Made by a program: the position numbers and the translations under genes. From positions 1,249,501 to 1,313,500 of the forward strand of contig NZ_VYQF01000001.1 in assembly GCF_008710285.1 (NCBI RefSeq): a stretch of DNA of 64,000 nucleotides. Direction: 5' to 3'. Every line of letters starts with the position of its first letter. Position 1 is the first letter of the stretch. Under the pieces are notes generated by a model. The model ran no database searches. It was not told the origin of the DNA and worked only from the letters and a program-made list of their open reading frames with translations. Positions 35,183-46,146 of the stretch are shown piece after piece. The DNA comes from Ginsengibacter hankyongi (GTDB lineage: Bacteria > Bacteroidota > Bacteroidia > Chitinophagales > Chitinophagaceae).

Positions 35183-35830
35183 TTAAGGTGTTGTATGATG
35201 TAATGGTGATTTTTCTAATAAAATGCCAACAACTTGCTTTACTAATGATCCGTTCTGGTAAGTTGCACTTCCTGATACCTGTCCATTCCAGATAATAGAA
35301 ATCCGATTTAACATGGATACGTTTTTCAGGTCAAGCAATTCAAAACTAAGAACGCCTGTGCTCACCTGGTTATTGGTTGTAAAGCTATTGCTGTAAGTTG
35401 CATTTGCAAATCCATATAAAGATGGGTTATAGAAAGTCGCGTAGCTGTTCCAATAATTGGTACTATCAATATTTCCATTGGAAGTAGCCGAAATCCTGGA
35501 AATATTTAATACCAGGTCAGGATGAGAACTTAGCGGAACCACGGTAAAGCCTCTTGCAGCGAGACTATCTTTAAAAGCCTGAACATAAATGGCCTCGGTG
35601 CTTGTAAGTTCTGCAGTATCATTTGTACCTGATACTCCCAGCACTGAATCAGAAACCGCAATAGTGGAATAATTCGAAAGGTCAAGAGATGAATTGTATT
35701 GCGTAGTAACCTTTGAAGAGTCTAATGTGGTAGTAGGTGTTTGAACGGTAGTTTCTTTTTTACAGCCAATTATAGTTATGCCAGAAACCAGAATAGCTGC
35801 AATAGAAATTTTTAAGAGTGTAATTTTCAT
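35183..35830 (-). CDS. DUF4136-like lipoprotein
   Basis: A 215-residue protein with a lipoprotein signal: hydrophobic core then SGITIIGC with the lipid Cys at about residue 23. The body fits DUF4136: a late AFKDSLAARGF helix, a HPDLVLNISR strand and a C-terminal VVGILLEKSP in the place where family members have a VxxLFxxxP ending. Members are envelope lipoproteins with no known activity. Residues 28-50 are a Thr/Ser-rich linker. Predicted to be membrane anchored. Confidence 0.7.
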   Translation of the reverse strand: MKITLLKISIAAILVSGITIIGCKKETTVQTPTTTLDSSKVTTQYNSSLDLSNYSTIAVSDSVLGVSGTNDTAELTSTEAIYVQAFKDSLAARGFTVVPLSSHPDLVLNISRISATSNGNIDSTNYWNSYATFYNPSLYGFANATYSNSFTTNNQVSTGVLSFELLDLKNVSMLNRISIIWNGQVSGSATYQNGSLVKQVVGILLEKSPLHHTTP

Positions 35831-36047
35831 AAATTATTTTTTAGGGTTAAGATTTAATTTCTACCTGCGGGGATACATAAGAGATTATTATGCCGCTTTT
35901 ATAATAAAAAGTTTAAGTTTTCTTAAAAAACCCGGAAGAGATAGATATTAATTAGCCTAAACCTGAAAATTGAGAAGCGTGTAATTGTAGTAAGCAGCAA
36001 TTAAAATAAAATCTTAAATGAAATGTAGAATTACATACACAAAAAAA

Positions 36048-36066
36048 CCCTGCAGCAAATACAGAG
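36048..36066 (-). terminator. Terminator downstream of atpC
   Basis: On the minus strand CTCTG pairs with CAGGG (one G-T pair, 9-nt loop) and is followed by seven T residues. The stem is weak but the T-run and location 28 nt past the atpC stop support a terminator. Confidence 0.45.
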
Positions 36067-36093
36067 TTCAAAAAATTTTTTTTAGTTTAGGCC

Positions 36094-36345
36094 TCAGGCC
36101 TCTTTTGCCCCTTCAACCAACACGGTAGCCCGGTTATTCAACACTTCCACAAATCCACTTTGAATGGCATAAAATGTATTGGAATTTTTATCTTTTAAGA
36201 TTTTAAGTTTACCCGCTTTTAATGCGCTTACTATTGGGGCATGCTTTTCGAGTACCTCAAACATTCCATCGATCCCCGGAAGCTGAACACCATAAACATC
36301 TCCGCTAAAAATTTTTCTTTCGGGTGTTAAGATTTCTAAATTCAT
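36094..36345 (-). CDS. atpC: ATP synthase epsilon subunit (short form)
   Basis: An 83-residue epsilon subunit of F1. MNLEILTPERKIFSGDVYGVQLPGIDG-type opening and the GMFEVLEKHAPIV segment identify the N-terminal beta-sandwich that binds gamma and the c-ring. The C-terminal helical hairpin present in E. coli (about 138 residues) is missing, so the inhibitory up-conformation cannot form. Short epsilon subunits occur in other Bacteroidota. It follows atpD by 10 nt. Confidence 0.93.
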   Translation of the reverse strand: MNLEILTPERKIFSGDVYGVQLPGIDGMFEVLEKHAPIVSALKAGKLKILKDKNSNTFYAIQSGFVEVLNNRATVLVEGAKEA

Positions 36346-36355
36346 AATTATGTAA

Positions 36356-38175
<1,820 letters not shown>

Positions 38176-40593
38176 ATGAGAAATATTGCCTTCTTACTTT
38201 TTTATTTTATTTTTTTCGGCTTAATTGCTTCTGCTCAAAAAACACAAACAGAATCTAAAATTACATTGCCAAATGGATGGAGCCTGTCTCCTGCGGGACA
38301 GGGCTTTTTATTAGGTGACCTCCCTCTTAATATAGCCGTAAGTAATTCAAAAAAATTAATGGCCGTTACCAACAACGGACAAAGCACACAAAGCATTCAA
38401 CTGATTGATGTTCCTACAGGAAAAATATTGGATAATATCGTTGTAAAAGAATGCTGGCTAGGACTAAAGTTTAGTGCCGATGAAAAATTTCTGTATGCTT
38501 CCGGTGGAAACGATAACTGGATTTTGAAATACGCCATCAGAAATAATAAGCTTCTTTTGAAAGATTCTTTAAAACTTGGTAATAAATGGCCCAATAAAAT
38601 TTCACCCGCAGGAATTGATATAGATGACAAACAAAATCTTTTGTATGTGGTTACAAAAGACAATAACTCATTATACATTATTGATCTCCGGACAAAAAAA
38701 ATAAAAGGCCAATATAAACTTGATGGAGAAGCCTACACCTGCTTGTTATCCCCTGACAAAAAAGAATTGTATATCACTTGCTGGGGTTGCGATAAATTAT
38801 ATGTATTTAATACGGCGAGTAAAACATTTACGGGATCTATAGCAACGGGTAGTCACCCGAATGATATTTGCTTAACTAAAAATGGGAAGTTTATTTTCGT
38901 TGCCAATGCTAACGATAATTCTGTTTCAATAATTGATTTGACTACAAAAAAAGTAATAGAGACTTTAACTACTTCTTTGTACCCAAATGCACCACAAGGT
39001 TCCACAACTAACGGTCTTGCTTTAAGCCCTGATGAAAAAACTTTATACATCGCCAATGCAGATAATAATTGTCTTGCCGTTTTTGATGTAAGTGAACCAG
39101 GTGAGAGTAAGTCCGAAGGATTTATTCCTACAGGCTGGTACCCGACTTGTGTAAAAGCAATTGGTAACAAAATTTACGTAACTAACGGTAAGGGCTTTTC
39201 GTCTTTCGCTAACCCTGAAGGTCCCAATCCTTATAAGAAGAAGGAAACCATTACATTTAGAAAAGGTGATACTTCCAAAATAAAAACCGTTCAATATATT
39301 GGTGGCCTGTTTATTGGAACTATGAGCATCATTGATGTTCCCACCTCAAAACAGTTAGGAGAATATTCCAGGCAGGTATACGATAATACGCCTTACACAA
39401 AAGAAAAAGAAACAGTTTCCGTGGGCGAAAAAGGAAATCCAATTCCCGAAAAAGTTGGCGAACCATCGCCTATTAAATATGTATTTTACATCATAAAAGA
39501 AAACCGTACCTACGACCAGGTATTGGGAGACATAAAAGAAGGTAATGGCGATTCAAGCCTTGTTTTATTTGGTGAAAAAGTTACACCCAATCAACATAAG
39601 CTGGTAAATGATTTCGTATTACTTGATAATTATTATATAGATGCGGAAGTGAGTGCAGATGGGCATAACTGGAGTCTCGGTGGTTATGCAAATGATTACC
39701 TGGAAAAAAACTGGGTAACAAGCTATGGTGGACGGGGTGGTACGTATGATGCTGAAGGAACAAGGGAAATCGCTAACAATAAAAACGGATTTATCTGGAA
39801 TTATTGTAAGCGTGCAGGCATAAGCTACCGCACTTACGGAGAATTTGCGGATGACTATAAACCGAACATTCCTATTTTAAAAGATCATTTTTGCCCGTAT
39901 TTTACAAGTTGGGATTTGAACGTGAGAGATACCACCAGGGTTGGCCAATGGAAAAAAGATTTCGACTCACTGGTAAGCGTAAACGCTTTACCTCGGCTCA
40001 ACACATTACGGCTTATTTGCGATCACACAGAAGGTTTAAGAAAAGGAAGGCCAACGCCTTTAGCGCATGTTGCGGACAACGATCTTGCAGTTGGCATGTT
40101 TATCGATTACCTTAGCAAAAGTCCTGTTTGGAAAGAAAGCCTTGTAATAATTACTGAAGATGATGCACAGGACGGACCCGATCACGTGGATGCTCACAGG
40201 AGCACTGCTTATGTTGTGAGCCCTTATGTGAAGAGGCACTATGTTGACCATACTCCTTACACTACAACAAGCTTATTAAGAACTATTGAATTAGTACTAG
40301 GATTACCACCAATGAGTCAGTATGATGCAGCGGCAACTCCTTTGTGGCTTAGCTTTACAGCAACTCCTGATCTCAGCACTTTTGACCATGTACCACCACA
40401 AACTGACATCAACCAAATATACATGGCAACCAATAAGCTTACTGAAAAAACTGCTGCGTTTAATTTTTCAAAAGAAGATGAAGTTAATGAGGTTGACTTT
40501 AATGAAGTGTTATGGAAAGGAATTAAAGGAATGAATAGCCCCGTACCTTCTCCAAAGAGAGCTGCCTTTATAAACACGAATGATAATGATTGA
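38176..40593 (+). CDS. YncE-like beta-propeller / phosphoesterase fusion, secreted
   Basis: An 805-residue exported protein with a signal peptide ending near IASAQ. Residues about 40-370 are a YVTN/YncE-type propeller, with recurring blade motifs (SIQLIDVPTGKI, SLYIIDLRTKKI, SVSIIDLTTKKV, SMSIIDVPTSKQ). From about 430 a phosphoesterase domain of the alkaline-phosphatase superfamily begins, with YIIKENRTYDQVLGD, then DGHNWS, ITEDDAQDGPDHVDAHR and YVSPYVK-like blocks that should bind metals. Substrate unknown; phosphate ester or phospholipid hydrolysis is the family expectation. Probably periplasmic or surface located. Confidence 0.85.
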   Translation: MRNIAFLLFYFIFFGLIASAQKTQTESKITLPNGWSLSPAGQGFLLGDLPLNIAVSNSKKLMAVTNNGQSTQSIQLIDVPTGKILDNIVVKECWLGLKFSADEKFLYASGGNDNWILKYAIRNNKLLLKDSLKLGNKWPNKISPAGIDIDDKQNLLYVVTKDNNSLYIIDLRTKKIKGQYKLDGEAYTCLLSPDKKELYITCWGCDKLYVFNTASKTFTGSIATGSHPNDICLTKNGKFIFVANANDNSVSIIDLTTKKVIETLTTSLYPNAPQGSTTNGLALSPDEKTLYIANADNNCLAVFDVSEPGESKSEGFIPTGWYPTCVKAIGNKIYVTNGKGFSSFANPEGPNPYKKKETITFRKGDTSKIKTVQYIGGLFIGTMSIIDVPTSKQLGEYSRQVYDNTPYTKEKETVSVGEKGNPIPEKVGEPSPIKYVFYIIKENRTYDQVLGDIKEGNGDSSLVLFGEKVTPNQHKLVNDFVLLDNYYIDAEVSADGHNWSLGGYANDYLEKNWVTSYGGRGGTYDAEGTREIANNKNGFIWNYCKRAGISYRTYGEFADDYKPNIPILKDHFCPYFTSWDLNVRDTTRVGQWKKDFDSLVSVNALPRLNTLRLICDHTEGLRKGRPTPLAHVADNDLAVGMFIDYLSKSPVWKESLVIITEDDAQDGPDHVDAHRSTAYVVSPYVKRHYVDHTPYTTTSLLRTIELVLGLPPMSQYDAAATPLWLSFTATPDLSTFDHVPPQTDINQIYMATNKLTEKTAAFNFSKEDEVNEVDFNEVLWKGIKGMNSPVPSPKRAAFINTNDND

Positions 40594-40601
40594 AAAGATG
40601 A

Positions 40602-41639
40602 TTAATGATAGTGATATAAATCGCTAATAATGTTTTTCAGTTCTGCTTCTTCCAGCACAACTCTTTCCGATGCGTTATTAACCCAATGCCATTTAATAAG
40701 AGCAATTTTGCCATTGGCGATTTCAATACCTGTAATATCATCATCATTATAGCAACAACAACCGCTATTAAAATAAGAAGGTGTCATTTTATTTCGGGTA
40801 ACGTTAGCCGTTACCTCCTCATTATAAATCCTGTTGCTTGGATGATTGGAGTACAATCCGGAAGCAAAAACCGGTTTATGAGTATGCCCGGTCACCAACA
40901 ATAAATCTTTTTTACTGCTGCTCCATTCATACATTATGATGTTATGCCTGTCTCTTAAGATGTAATCTTTTGCCGGTGTATTTACATTTATATCAAGGTA
41001 CCTTTGCAATAGCCGCCAGATGTGGCTTACCAACCAGGTACTTAAACCATTATTATCACTCATTTTATCACCCTGGTGCCCATGCGTAACAAAGATTGAT
41101 AAAAATTTATCTTCAACTTTTGTCTTTAAAATCAACCCTTCAAAAACCGGGAGCGGCAGCATAAATATTCCTTTAAACCAAATGTCAACATCAATTTTAT
41201 TTTCCCAGGTAAGATCGTGGTTGCCAAAAGTTTTAAAATATTTATTTTGCTCATGAAACCGTGCTTCGGATTTTAATGGCGTACTATTTTCTGAAATAAC
41301 CTCTGCGGGTTTATACTTCCATAATTCTTCGCTGTCTCCAAGATTTATATAATTAAACTCGTTGTTATAATAATAATCAAGCGCCGCTAAATAATTTTTT
41401 TCATTTGATGCAAAATCATCTCCATCATCTTTATTGCCTTTATGATGATCGCTAAAGATGATAAATTTATCCTTATTGAAATCCACATTTAGGATAAGTC
41501 CGCGCTTGCTTTTCTTTTTATTTAAATCGATTAGCAGTTTGCTTAAAGATTTAAAAACATCTTTTTTATCTGGTGCTGATGCATTTGAAGCAAGCCTAGT
41601 TAATAGCGGACGCAATATTTTTTGTAGAAATTGTTTCAA
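40602..41639 (-). CDS. Metallophosphoesterase
   Basis: A 345-residue calcineurin-like phosphoesterase. The metal-binding blocks appear in order: FSDHHKGNKDD, LGDSEELW, FGNHDLTW, THGHQGD and TGHTHKPVF. No signal peptide is visible, so it is probably cytoplasmic. The start must be TTG (41639), since no ATG exists before the catalytic core and the in-frame stop of the preceding gene is 18 nt upstream. It is cotranscribed with the flippase gene. The substrate cannot be predicted. Confidence 0.85.
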   Translation of the reverse strand: MKQFLQKILRPLLTRLASNASAPDKKDVFKSLSKLLIDLNKKKSKRGLILNVDFNKDKFIIFSDHHKGNKDDGDDFASNEKNYLAALDYYYNNEFNYINLGDSEELWKYKPAEVISENSTPLKSEARFHEQNKYFKTFGNHDLTWENKIDVDIWFKGIFMLPLPVFEGLILKTKVEDKFLSIFVTHGHQGDKMSDNNGLSTWLVSHIWRLLQRYLDINVNTPAKDYILRDRHNIIMYEWSSSKKDLLLVTGHTHKPVFASGLYSNHPSNRIYNEEVTANVTRNKMTPSYFNSGCCCYNDDDITGIEIANGKIALIKWHWVNNASERVVLEEAELKNIISDLYHYH

Positions 41640-41654
41640 CTTAAAAATTGAAAA

Positions 41655-43211
41655 TTAATATTCAATTTCAGCCCCAGTTTTTATCTTATAATTACCTGGT
41701 AAAAACTTTTTTAAAAAGGGTATCCTTTGTAATTCTTTTATTTCAACAGTCATTACAAACCACAAATAAAGTAGTAAGAGTATAGTTGCTGATGCAAGAT
41801 TAATAAAGCTTCCTTTAAAGAAATAAGTAAATGCTTCGTGAATAAAAAACAGAAGCACAACTATCAAAATATAAGCACAGAGTTTTTTCCATGCATAGGG
41901 AATACGATATTGTTTTTGCCCCCACAAAAAAGAAATTACCATCATACTTCCATAGCAAAAGAAAGTGGCCCAGGCACAAGCCATATAACTGAAGTAAGGA
42001 ATAAAGATGTAATTTATGATGAGTGTAATACCCGCACCAATGAGCGTAATATAGGCACCTATTATAGTTTTATGCGTAAGCTTATACCAAATTGATAAGT
42101 TATAATAAATTCCAAGAAACATATTAGCCAGGAGCAGGATAGGCACCACTTTAAGCCCCGTCCAGTAGATGTTTAACTTACCCGGCTCCTTGGTTAAAAA
42201 ATACTTCCAGATATCAAGATACATGGCTACTACAAGAAACATAATGGTAATGGTAATAACAAAAAATTTCATCACCCTTGCATACACCTTTTGCGGGTTT
42301 TGGCCTTCGGCCTGTTTAAAGAAAAAAGGCTCTGCACCCATTCGGAAAGCTTGTATGAAAAGAGTGATTAAGATGGATAGCTTGTAACAGGCGGAGTAAA
42401 TAGCCACCTGGTCTTTAGCGGCAGTTATGTTATCAACAGGCGCAAGCCATGTAAGCATTATTCTGTCAAAAGTCTCATTGATCATCCCTCCAAAACCCAC
42501 GATAAGCAAGGGCAAAGAATAAACCATCATTGTTGACCAAACCTTTTTATTGAATTTAAATTCAAAGGCGAAAAACTCTTTATGTAAGAGTACCAGGGCG
42601 AAAAATGATGCACATAAATTGGCAATAATCACATATCCAACACCATAACCTTTCTTATAAAAAGTAGCGATAAATCCATACGGATTTGCTTTGGCTACGC
42701 TGGGGCAAACCGATATCAAAAAATAGGTGATCAGTATCTGCAGAATAATTGTTGAAACTCTTATCAATGCATATTTGCGTGGTCTTTGATCAAGCCGCAA
42801 CTTTGCAAATGGAAGCGTGGTTAGCGTGTCAAGCCCAATTATTAAAGCCGAATAAGTAATAAATTCCGGGTGATTATCTAATCTTAATAAATGTGCAAAC
42901 GAAGCACGGGATAAAATTAAAATGGATGTTAGCAAAATCGTACTGCATAAAATGGAGATAGTAGCGGTACTGTAAATATCTTTTTTATAATCTTCTTTCG
43001 ATGCAAAACGGAAATAAGTGGTTTCTATTCCATAGGTAAAAATCACATTCAAAAAAGGAATAGCGGCATACAGGATGCTCATATCACCATAACCTGTACT
43101 CGAAAGCTTGTAAGTGAAATAAGGAGTTAGCAGGTAAAATAAAAACCTTGCTGCAATAGAACTTACGCCATACCAAACTGTTTGTCCCGCTAATTTTTTA
43201 ATGCTGCTCAA
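41655..43211 (-). CDS. Polysaccharide / lipid-linked oligosaccharide flippase (MOP family)
   Basis: A 518-residue membrane protein with 12-14 hydrophobic helices of the Wzx/MATE-like superfamily, which moves undecaprenyl-linked sugars across the inner membrane. GQTVWYGVSSIAARFLFYLL opens the first helix pair and RFASKEDYKKD is a typical first cytoplasmic loop. The start is TTG at 43211, the first available codon after an in-frame stop; a -7 promoter box (TAAATTTG, 43241-43234) lies 22 nt upstream and supports it. No other glycan genes adjoin, so its substrate is open. Confidence 0.85.
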   Translation of the reverse strand: MSSIKKLAGQTVWYGVSSIAARFLFYLLTPYFTYKLSSTGYGDMSILYAAIPFLNVIFTYGIETTYFRFASKEDYKKDIYSTATISILCSTILLTSILILSRASFAHLLRLDNHPEFITYSALIIGLDTLTTLPFAKLRLDQRPRKYALIRVSTIILQILITYFLISVCPSVAKANPYGFIATFYKKGYGVGYVIIANLCASFFALVLLHKEFFAFEFKFNKKVWSTMMVYSLPLLIVGFGGMINETFDRIMLTWLAPVDNITAAKDQVAIYSACYKLSILITLFIQAFRMGAEPFFFKQAEGQNPQKVYARVMKFFVITITIMFLVVAMYLDIWKYFLTKEPGKLNIYWTGLKVVPILLLANMFLGIYYNLSIWYKLTHKTIIGAYITLIGAGITLIINYIFIPYFSYMACAWATFFCYGSMMVISFLWGQKQYRIPYAWKKLCAYILIVVLLFFIHEAFTYFFKGSFINLASATILLLLYLWFVMTVEIKELQRIPFLKKFLPGNYKIKTGAEIEY

Positions 43212-43386
43212 AAATTCTTATGTTTAAAATGGTCAAATTTAATGGTATAATCTTTAACGATAGAGAAGATCGGACATTAAGGTTGTGAAAATCTTTGAAT
43301 GAAGTATTTGAATGAAAATATTCCCTGGTGAATGATACCGGCGTCTGCAAGCATAAAAGCATCAATTGCCACTAATGTTTTGAAAT

Positions 43387-43791
43387 TTACTCATCATAAT
43401 TCTTAACTTTTCTTCGCCCTTCTTTAATAATGCCTTTTCCCTTTTTTATTTTAATTCTGGTCGCTTTGGACGCTTTTGTAGGCTTGGTTGGTTTTCTAAC
43501 TTTTCTTTTAACAAGGGCCTTGTTTATTAAACTGTTTATTTTCTTTATCACATTTTCTTTATTGCCCAACTGCGACCTGTCGGTGCTGCTTTTTACCAAT
43601 AAATAACCGCCTCCTGTTATTTTATTGGCAAGCTTTTCGAGAATTAAAGTTTTTTGTTCCTCATTTAAAATAGCAGATGAATTAATATGAAACCATCCTT
43701 CTACCATCGTTTCCACTTTATTTACATTTTGGCCGCCTTTTCCCCCGCTACGGGCCGTTTTAAATGCTATTTCTTTTAAAACATTTACCAT
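43387..43791 (-). CDS. arfB: Alternative ribosome-rescue factor ArfB (YaeJ)
   Basis: A 134-residue peptidyl-tRNA hydrolase that frees ribosomes stalled on mRNAs without stop codons. The GGQ motif is at residues 19-21 (SGGKGGQNVNKVET). The C-terminal 40 residues are strongly basic and would sit in the empty mRNA channel, as in E. coli ArfB. Too small to be a full release factor. Monocistronic by appearance. Confidence 0.93.
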   Translation of the reverse strand: MVNVLKEIAFKTARSGGKGGQNVNKVETMVEGWFHINSSAILNEEQKTLILEKLANKITGGGYLLVKSSTDRSQLGNKENVIKKINSLINKALVKRKVRKPTKPTKASKATRIKIKKGKGIIKEGRRKVKNYDE

Positions 43792-43921
43792 GCTTAAAAT
43801 TACAAAATTTAAAAGAAGGCAGCCTCTATCTGAACGTTACAAAGAATTAATACGTAATTTGTTAAACGTTAATTTTTATAAGAACAAAAAATTTGACATT
43901 TTTGCACTTAACCGTCCGTAA

Positions 43922-44680
43922 ATGAAGTTAAAAGGTATATACAGCTCCCTTTGTGAAAGAAAAAATTCAGGCAAAAAATCGTTTGCAGTTTTAATTGATC
44001 CCGACAAGGTAGATAATGAAAAGATGCACCAGTTAATCGGGTTGGGTAAAGCTGCGGGTATTGATTATTTTTTGGTGGGCGGAAGCCTTGTAGTATCTAA
44101 TTATATTGATGAATGTATTGGGCTTATAAAGCAACATTCCTCTATTCCCGTAATACTTTTCCCAGGCAGCCCTAACCAGGTTTCAAAAAAAGCAGATGCT
44201 TTACTATATCTTTCACTAATAAGCGGCCGCAATGCAGATTTATTGATAGGCCAGCATGTTATAAGCGCCCCTGTAATAAAGCAAAGCGGACTGGAAATAA
44301 TGAGCACCGGTTATATGGTAATTGATGGTGGTGCTCCTACTACCGTTTCTTATATATCTAATGCAAGCCCGCTCCCTGCTGACAAAAATGAAATAGCCAT
44401 GTGTACTGCAATGGCGGGAGAAATGCTGGGCATGAAATTAATTTATATGGATGCAGGCAGCGGCGCAAAAAGAGCTATTACGGAAAGTATGATAGAACAA
44501 GTCTCCGGATGTATTTCTGTTCCCTTAATAATTGGCGGCGGCATTACTGACCCTGAAAAAGCTTACCTTAATTGTAAAGCCGGTGCCGACGTAATTGTAG
44601 TGGGCAATGCAATTGAAAAGGATGAAAATCTTATTATGGAAATTTCTTCCGCTGTCCATTCAGTACCCGTAAAAGTTTGA
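43922..44680 (+). CDS. Geranylgeranylglyceryl/heptaprenylglyceryl phosphate synthase
   Basis: A 252-residue TIM-barrel prenyltransferase of the GGGPS/PcrB family. Motifs FAVLIDPDK, FLVGGSLVVS, LFPGSPNQVS, YLSLISGRN, IDAGSGAK-like MDAGSGAKRAI, IGGGITDPEKA and VVGNAIEKD are characteristic. Such enzymes link a C20 or C35 prenyl group to sn-glycerol-1-phosphate, the first step of archaeal-type ether lipids; Bacteroidota homologues have been shown to be GGGP synthases. No obvious companion gene of such a lipid pathway adjoins. The final product in this lineage is unclear. Confidence 0.92.
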   Translation: MKLKGIYSSLCERKNSGKKSFAVLIDPDKVDNEKMHQLIGLGKAAGIDYFLVGGSLVVSNYIDECIGLIKQHSSIPVILFPGSPNQVSKKADALLYLSLISGRNADLLIGQHVISAPVIKQSGLEIMSTGYMVIDGGAPTTVSYISNASPLPADKNEIAMCTAMAGEMLGMKLIYMDAGSGAKRAITESMIEQVSGCISVPLIIGGGITDPEKAYLNCKAGADVIVVGNAIEKDENLIMEISSAVHSVPVKV

Positions 44681-44788
44681 GAAAACTCTCTAAACGTTCT
44701 AAACTTTCCACAACCATTATAAGAAAGAGTTTGATGATGCCCCAGAAGGCCAGGCGATCGTCCTGAAACAACTCTGAAAACGGCCAAA

Positions 44789-45274
44789 TCATCTGCGCAC
44801 TTTAAAATCCTGGTTACTTACCGGCGGCGCAGTCGGTATAGTAATAATATTAAATTCAAAATTATTGGCGCTATGGCAGCTATTGCAGGAGGCCGTTAAG
44901 AGTTGAAATCCTGATTTGAATTGAATTAAATTTTTATGGCCGATGGCAGCGTTAATACTATCAATTGCAGGATACATCATGGGGATCATTTTAACTTCGG
45001 GTCTGCTGGTTTCTACCATTCTTGCCTGCTCAAATCTTTCCTTAAGTTCATCAATTTCATATTGTGCAAGTTTCCAGTTGTCATTAATTCCGGCATACCA
45101 CAGTTTTGCGTGATGCATCTGGATACCACCCATGATTTCACCAAGACCTGGGGCATATTTTTCCATTATTGTATTGAGGCTGTCATTATTTGAAATGGCT
45201 TCATCTTTTTTAGTTGAAGCGTGAGAACAGGATATGAATAAGAAAACAGTAAAAAACAGGGAGTATGGTTTCAT
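44789..45274 (-). CDS. Single-heme cytochrome c-like lipoprotein
   Basis: A 161-residue protein with a lipoprotein signal (lipobox FLFISC, Cys16) and one heme-binding CNSCH motif at residues 130-134. The rest is helical and charged, with GIQMHHAKLWYAGINDNW, not like a class I cytochrome fold. It is probably an envelope heme protein; a role in electron transfer is only inferred. Another possibility is a helical-bundle c'-type fold. It stands alone between GGGPS and the LytTR regulator. Confidence 0.75.
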   Translation of the reverse strand: MKPYSLFFTVFLFISCSHASTKKDEAISNNDSLNTIMEKYAPGLGEIMGGIQMHHAKLWYAGINDNWKLAQYEIDELKERFEQARMVETSRPEVKMIPMMYPAIDSINAAIGHKNLIQFKSGFQLLTASCNSCHSANNFEFNIITIPTAPPVSNQDFKVRR

Positions 45275-45330
45275 GATAAATAATTTTCCTGTAATCTTTC
45301 TTTGAAAAAAAATCCAAAACTTCGAGCAGT

Positions 45331-46053
45331 CTATAAACTCATCATCTCTTTAAACTTCACCGCCTGCCTCCTGCTCACTTCAATTTTTTCACCACCCACT
45401 AAATCGAGCAAAAGACCCCCATTAAAATAGGGTTCAATTTTGTCAATCATCCTTAAATTAATAATATGCTTTCTATTGGCCCTGAAAAATACTTTATCAT
45501 CGAGCCGCTCCTCCAAAGCGTTTAGAGATTTCAAAATAAGGGGTTTATTATTTCCAAAGAAAACTTTTGCATAATTGCCCACGCTTTCGAAAAGTCTTAC
45601 ATCCGATAGCCTCACAAACCAACAACGCTCGCCATCTTTTACAAATACCTGGTCGTTCTCATGCAACATGCCGCGGTTATTGTACGAGAGCATTTCTTCT
45701 TCATCTTTTTGCTTCACTTTTAATAACGCGTCGGCCAGTCTTTTGGGCTCCACGGGTTTCATTAAATAATCCAAAGCATTTACTTCAAATGCCTTTAAAG
45801 CGTATTCATCATAAGCAGTTACAAAAATTACATGCGGTGCTCTTTCAATTTGCGTAAGCATATCAAAACCCGATTTTCCCGGCATCTGTATATCAAGAAA
45901 TACCAGGTCGGGGTTAAGGCTTTCAATTTTTTCAATTCCTTCGTTTGCATTAGCTGCTTCACCTATTACTTCTACATCAGGAAATTCCTGTAATAATTTT
46001 TTTAACTCATTCCTGGCAAGACGCTCATCATCAATAATGATTGCTTTTTGCAT
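45331..46053 (-). CDS. LytTR-type response regulator
   Basis: A 240-residue two-component regulator. The receiver domain has the acidic pair Asp8-Asp9, the phospho-acceptor Asp54 in VFLDIQMPGKSGFD and the conserved Lys in DYLMKPVEPKRL. The C-terminal LytTR DNA-binding domain reads FRANRKHIINLRMIDKIEPY. Downstream of a LytS-like kinase on the same strand with a 93-nt gap, so the two form a cognate pair. Targets are unknown. Confidence 0.93.
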   Translation of the reverse strand: MQKAIIIDDERLARNELKKLLQEFPDVEVIGEAANANEGIEKIESLNPDLVFLDIQMPGKSGFDMLTQIERAPHVIFVTAYDEYALKAFEVNALDYLMKPVEPKRLADALLKVKQKDEEEMLSYNNRGMLHENDQVFVKDGERCWFVRLSDVRLFESVGNYAKVFFGNNKPLILKSLNALEERLDDKVFFRANRKHIINLRMIDKIEPYFNGGLLLDLVGGEKIEVSRRQAVKFKEMMSL

Positions 46054-46146
46054 AGTTTTAAAGATTTATAATATTGAAAGAAATTTTCTCAACAGCAAAG
46101 TAAACAGATTTTGCTTTCGAAGGAAGTTTTAGTTTTAAAAAAAGAA

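Noticed and set aside
44690-44788. Possible small RNA or leftover gene after GGGPS
   Set aside because: No stable hairpin with a T-run, no tRNA fold, and the frames there are short and random looking.
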